Below are positions 61,581 through 64,000 of a DNA stretch of 64,000 nucleotides, one piece after another. The notes beneath the pieces are model-generated. The model searched no databases, was not told the DNA's origin, and worked only from the letters and a program-made list of their open reading frames with translations. The first letter of the stretch is position 1; each line of letters begins with the position of its first letter. A program made the translations under genes and the position numbers. The stretch spans positions 58,464-122,463 of the forward strand of contig JAZDFC010000023.1 of assembly GCA_043808235.1 (NCBI GenBank). Reading direction: 5' to 3'. The DNA comes from JAZDFC01 sp043808235. Lineage in GTDB: Bacteria > Bacteroidota > Ignavibacteria > Ignavibacteriales > Melioribacteraceae.

Positions 61581-63737
61581 TTAATCAAGGAATTCCCACG
61601 CCACCCCGAATCGAATTTGTCTGCCGGGTTTCGGATAGTATGGAATTATATAGTAATTGTTACCTGTCAAATTTTCAAAAACAAAGTAAATAATTGCCGA
61701 ATCTTTGATCTGCCCTGCAAGATAAAAGTCCAAACTGTAGGAAGGAGAAATGAGTTCATTATTGTATTCAGAATTTAATGCAGCGTCAGAGTACTCCGGT
61801 TCTGTATATCGAACAATAGCCGGACGCATTAATTGAAAATCATACGTATAATATCTTTGCTCGCCTGTAGAGTAGAAATTAAATCCGGTTTTTAATTTTA
61901 AGTTGGAATTGAAAAGAGTATCAATATAATAAACACCGCCGAAAGAAGAATATTCAGGTAAAGTAAATTCAGTCTCGGTATTGTTTGCTGCATAGTAACA
62001 GAGTTTGCCTTCGAATTGGAGTTTCCAAAGAGAGAGGGCAAAACTTAGATTGACAGTGCTATATTCAAGCTGTGACGGATTAAAATAGCTAACCTCGTTA
62101 AGGATCAAAGAATCTTCGTAACTTTTTAGCACCACCGGGAAAAGATAACTTGAATTCGAGTAATGAATAAATCCGGCAGAGACGAATCCTTCACTCCATC
62201 TAAATTTTATTCCTGATTCCATGGTGGTGATCTTTTGATCATGTTTCCATGCCTGATGTTCTCCATCAACGGCTCTTGGTTTGATAAAATTTGGTTTATT
62301 GTTTTCAGAATAACCAGCAAAAATATCAAGAGATGAAATTGGTTTTACGAGAACTTCTGCTCCGTAACTTGAATAACTATTACCTGCATATTTCAGATGC
62401 TTGGCAAAAACACCGGGAGTCAGCAGATTATTCGCGAGTGGAAATTGAACGTAGCCACCGGCAGAGAATAACGATTCGGTGGAATTAATTAATTGATAAT
62501 CATCTTTAATATTTTGCGATTCGTAATTCAAAAGGAAAAGGGCATTCAGATAATCGGTAGTAAAATTTTGTTTGAATGATATGCCTAATACTTTTTCTTT
62601 ATCATTGTTTTTGAAATACGGGGGTTCACTTTGGGATTGTGATTCGTTTTGTCTGAACTCGTCAAGGGAAAAGCGGTAATAAAATGTAATATCCGAAAAC
62701 AACTCCGGCACAAACTGAGAGAGTACCTTTAACGAAAAATTATGCTCCTTCGATTTCAAGTAGCGCAAAGAACCATGCTCGTCTGTTCCATAGATAACCG
62801 GCGCTTCAATATTATTATAAAATATTTCTTCTGCGACTGCTGCCGAATAATTTGAATATAACAAATATTTATCGACTCCGCCGTTTAGCCATGTCTCTGT
62901 CCTGGAATAATTATAGGACGAGATTATATTAACCGTGTTGAACAGCATATATCTCAAGCGAGCAGAGGCTAACCAGCCGCCGGCCTGGCTATTTGAATAT
63001 CGCGAGTTTATTGAACTGTTTGTAACATCGAAAGAAAAATTAATTCTCTTTGAAAAATGTGTATTGAACAAACCGTCTATATAACCCTCATCGTCCGGTG
63101 CCTGGAGAATACGCAGCCTGGAATATGCTCGCTTCGCGACTTTGTCCATTGTTACAATGTTTACTGATACAGGATTATTGAAAGTATTGTAAAGAAATCC
63201 ACGCGATAGCGGAATGATTTCCAGCGAATCGATCTGCTCGGTTTGGATATGATTGAGATCGTAAGCATTGTTTCCACGCCGGTTGATTGGAACGCCATCG
63301 ATAATAAAATCAATTGAACCGTAGCCAAGACCGTAGAGCGTTAGTTCATGCGGCTGCCCGAATGATCCGAAATCCTTTACAAATCCATACGGCATGGAGT
63401 TGAATAAATTATGGAATGATTGGTAATCGAGCATGTTGAGTTTATTCTTCGTATAAATCTCTCCCCAATCCGAAGAAGACAATATTCCTTTTTGCTGTAA
63501 TGGAATAAGTGTATCGGGAATAGCTGTTTGCGCTAATGAATCGACAGATGCGAGCGAATCGGCAACTGTGAGCGAGTCGGTTACTTTAATGCTATCGATT
63601 ACAACGGAAGTATCCCCGTTTGAAATAAAAAAAGAAATGCTTCTTCCATAACATGGAGAAGCGGAAGTTTGTAAATAAAAAAATCCAATAACGGAGTAAA
63701 GAATAATTTGCCGAATTAACATCAAGATAAATTTCAT
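61581..63737 (-). CDS. TonB-dependent receptor-type outer-membrane protein
   Basis: 718 residues from ATG 63737; the longer frame to 63758 starts with TTG. A signal sequence (FILMLIRQIILYSVIGFFYL) is followed by a Ser/Asp/Val-rich stretch (about 30-75) and a plug-like region (about 90-190). The plug includes LYGLGYGSIDFIIDGVPINR and EQIDSLEIIPLSRGFL. A beta-barrel rich in aromatic strands runs to a terminal Phe-Leu-Asp. No N-terminal SusC-type domain. The ligand is unknown. It is 63 bp from the amylase gene and probably co-transcribed. Confidence 0.85.
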   Translation of the reverse strand: MKFILMLIRQIILYSVIGFFYLQTSASPCYGRSISFFISNGDTSVVIDSIKVTDSLTVADSLASVDSLAQTAIPDTLIPLQQKGILSSSDWGEIYTKNKLNMLDYQSFHNLFNSMPYGFVKDFGSFGQPHELTLYGLGYGSIDFIIDGVPINRRGNNAYDLNHIQTEQIDSLEIIPLSRGFLYNTFNNPVSVNIVTMDKVAKRAYSRLRILQAPDDEGYIDGLFNTHFSKRINFSFDVTNSSINSRYSNSQAGGWLASARLRYMLFNTVNIISSYNYSRTETWLNGGVDKYLLYSNYSAAVAEEIFYNNIEAPVIYGTDEHGSLRYLKSKEHNFSLKVLSQFVPELFSDITFYYRFSLDEFRQNESQSQSEPPYFKNNDKEKVLGISFKQNFTTDYLNALFLLNYESQNIKDDYQLINSTESLFSAGGYVQFPLANNLLTPGVFAKHLKYAGNSYSSYGAEVLVKPISSLDIFAGYSENNKPNFIKPRAVDGEHQAWKHDQKITTMESGIKFRWSEGFVSAGFIHYSNSSYLFPVVLKSYEDSLILNEVSYFNPSQLEYSTVNLSFALSLWKLQFEGKLCYYAANNTETEFTLPEYSSFGGVYYIDTLFNSNLKLKTGFNFYSTGEQRYYTYDFQLMRPAIVRYTEPEYSDAALNSEYNNELISPSYSLDFYLAGQIKDSAIIYFVFENLTGNNYYIIPYYPKPGRQIRFGVAWEFLD

Positions 63738-63884
63738 TTTGGGTGAAAAGATAATCAATTGGTTATAGAAATGACATATCTTCGTCCCTCATTTCCCGAT
63801 AGATAGGTCATATCAAAATAATCCTTGTGCCGCGGAGAGCCTATAAATAAAGGGCTCAACGGCTATCTAATTGATAGAAAACAT

Positions 63885-63914
63885 TTTGTTTGTGTAAAAA
63901 TTTATTTATCTTTG
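63885..63914 (+). promoter_or_regulatory. Bacteroidota-type promoter of the HU-like gene
   Basis: TTTG (63885-63888), 18 bases, then TATCTTTG (63907-63914), an exact TAnnTTTG match, 34 bases before ATG 63949. An AAAGGAAGGA ribosome site follows. This is the best full promoter match in the window. Confidence 0.65.
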
Positions 63915-63948
63915 CACACACCTAACAACAAATAAAGGAAGGAATCAC

Positions 63949-64000
63949 ATGGCCGAACTAATGAAAAAGGGTGATATCATTGCCCATCTTTCAAAAAAAT
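63949..64000 (+). CDS. Probable HU-family DNA-binding protein, N-terminus only
   Basis: Seventeen codons are visible (MAELMKKGDIIAHLSKK) before the window ends. The KGDIIAHLSKK segment resembles the first helix of HU/IHF-type histone-like proteins. The promoter and ribosome site are strong, consistent with a highly expressed gene. The rest lies outside the window. Confidence 0.5.
   Translation, partial: MAELMKKGDIIAHLSKK

Noticed and set aside
63759..63884. Possible cobalamin riboswitch upstream of the TonB-type gene, as found for BtuB receptors
   Set aside because: The leader is short and no B12-box (GCCACTG) or its complement is present; the GAGCC/GGCTC stem near 63838-63858 is only 5 bp.
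1..64000. tRNA, rRNA, insertion sequences and prophage genes
   Set aside because: None could be recognised by eye; no transposase or integrase motifs are present in any sizeable reading frame.

Overview
The window looks like the chromosome of a free-living, fermentative or facultatively anaerobic member of the Bacteroidota/Chlorobi group, most likely an Ignavibacteria (Melioribacter-like) bacterium. This is inferred from three signs. Three secreted proteins end in type IX secretion (T9SS) sorting domains with the NYPNPFNP signature. There are TonB-dependent receptors, one with a SusC-like N-terminal domain. Several intergenic regions carry Bacteroidota-type TAnnTTTG -7 elements. Base composition is AT-rich throughout, and nothing stands out as a foreign island.

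Layout. (A) 1-5337: a corrinoid methyl-transfer cluster (substrate methyltransferase, corrinoid protein, MtaA-like methyltransferase, stand-alone MetH-type activation protein). Its last gene overlaps by 4 bp with a sugar:proton symporter of the MFS. This arrangement suggests uptake and corrinoid-dependent demethylation of an O-methylated sugar. (B) 5392-19228: an AraC-type regulator followed by a rhamnoside-degrading run: cellulase-like TIM barrel, GH78 and GH106 alpha-L-rhamnosidases, a GH28-fold enzyme and a GH3 enzyme. It is closed by a clear intrinsic terminator at 19250-19294. (C) 19410-26670, minus strand: GH20 hexosaminidase, cytosolic GH29 fucosidase, exported GH29 fucosidase and a divergent sialidase-like beta-propeller. 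(D) 27063-35918: a sodium:solute symporter, an alpha/beta-hydrolase esterase, a T9SS-exported GH18 endoglycosidase and a GH92 alpha-mannosidase. (E) 35980-48558: a ROK-family regulator, then GH94 and GH130 phosphorylases, a CBM9-like protein, an MFS sugar transporter, a ROK sugar kinase, GH125 alpha-1,6-mannosidase and GH3. (F) 48880-53742: a TonB receptor and a T9SS beta-helix protein. (G) 54068-56413: a NagB-type deaminase fused to a PIG-L-type deacetylase-like domain. (H) 56487-64000: a YoeB-type toxin-antitoxin pair, DUF971 protein, SpoU rRNA/tRNA methyltransferase, DinB protein, T9SS-exported GH13 amylase, a TonB-type outer-membrane protein and the start of an HU-like gene.

How it fits together. 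Blocks C to G read as an N-glycan (or similar host/plant/fungal glycoprotein) utilisation locus. GH18 would release glycans outside the cell. GH20, GH29 and GH92 would trim GlcNAc, fucose and mannose in the periplasm or at the surface. The MFS and SSS carriers would import the products. GH130, GH125 and GH94 would break the core in the cytosol, partly by phosphorolysis, and the ROK kinase and NagB would feed amino sugars into glycolysis. No SusD homologue is visible, so this is not a classical Sus-type locus. Block B plus the methyl-transfer block A is the less expected part: together they could handle rhamnose-rich, O-methylated polysaccharides. Functional statements rest on motifs and neighbourhood read by eye; no database search was run.
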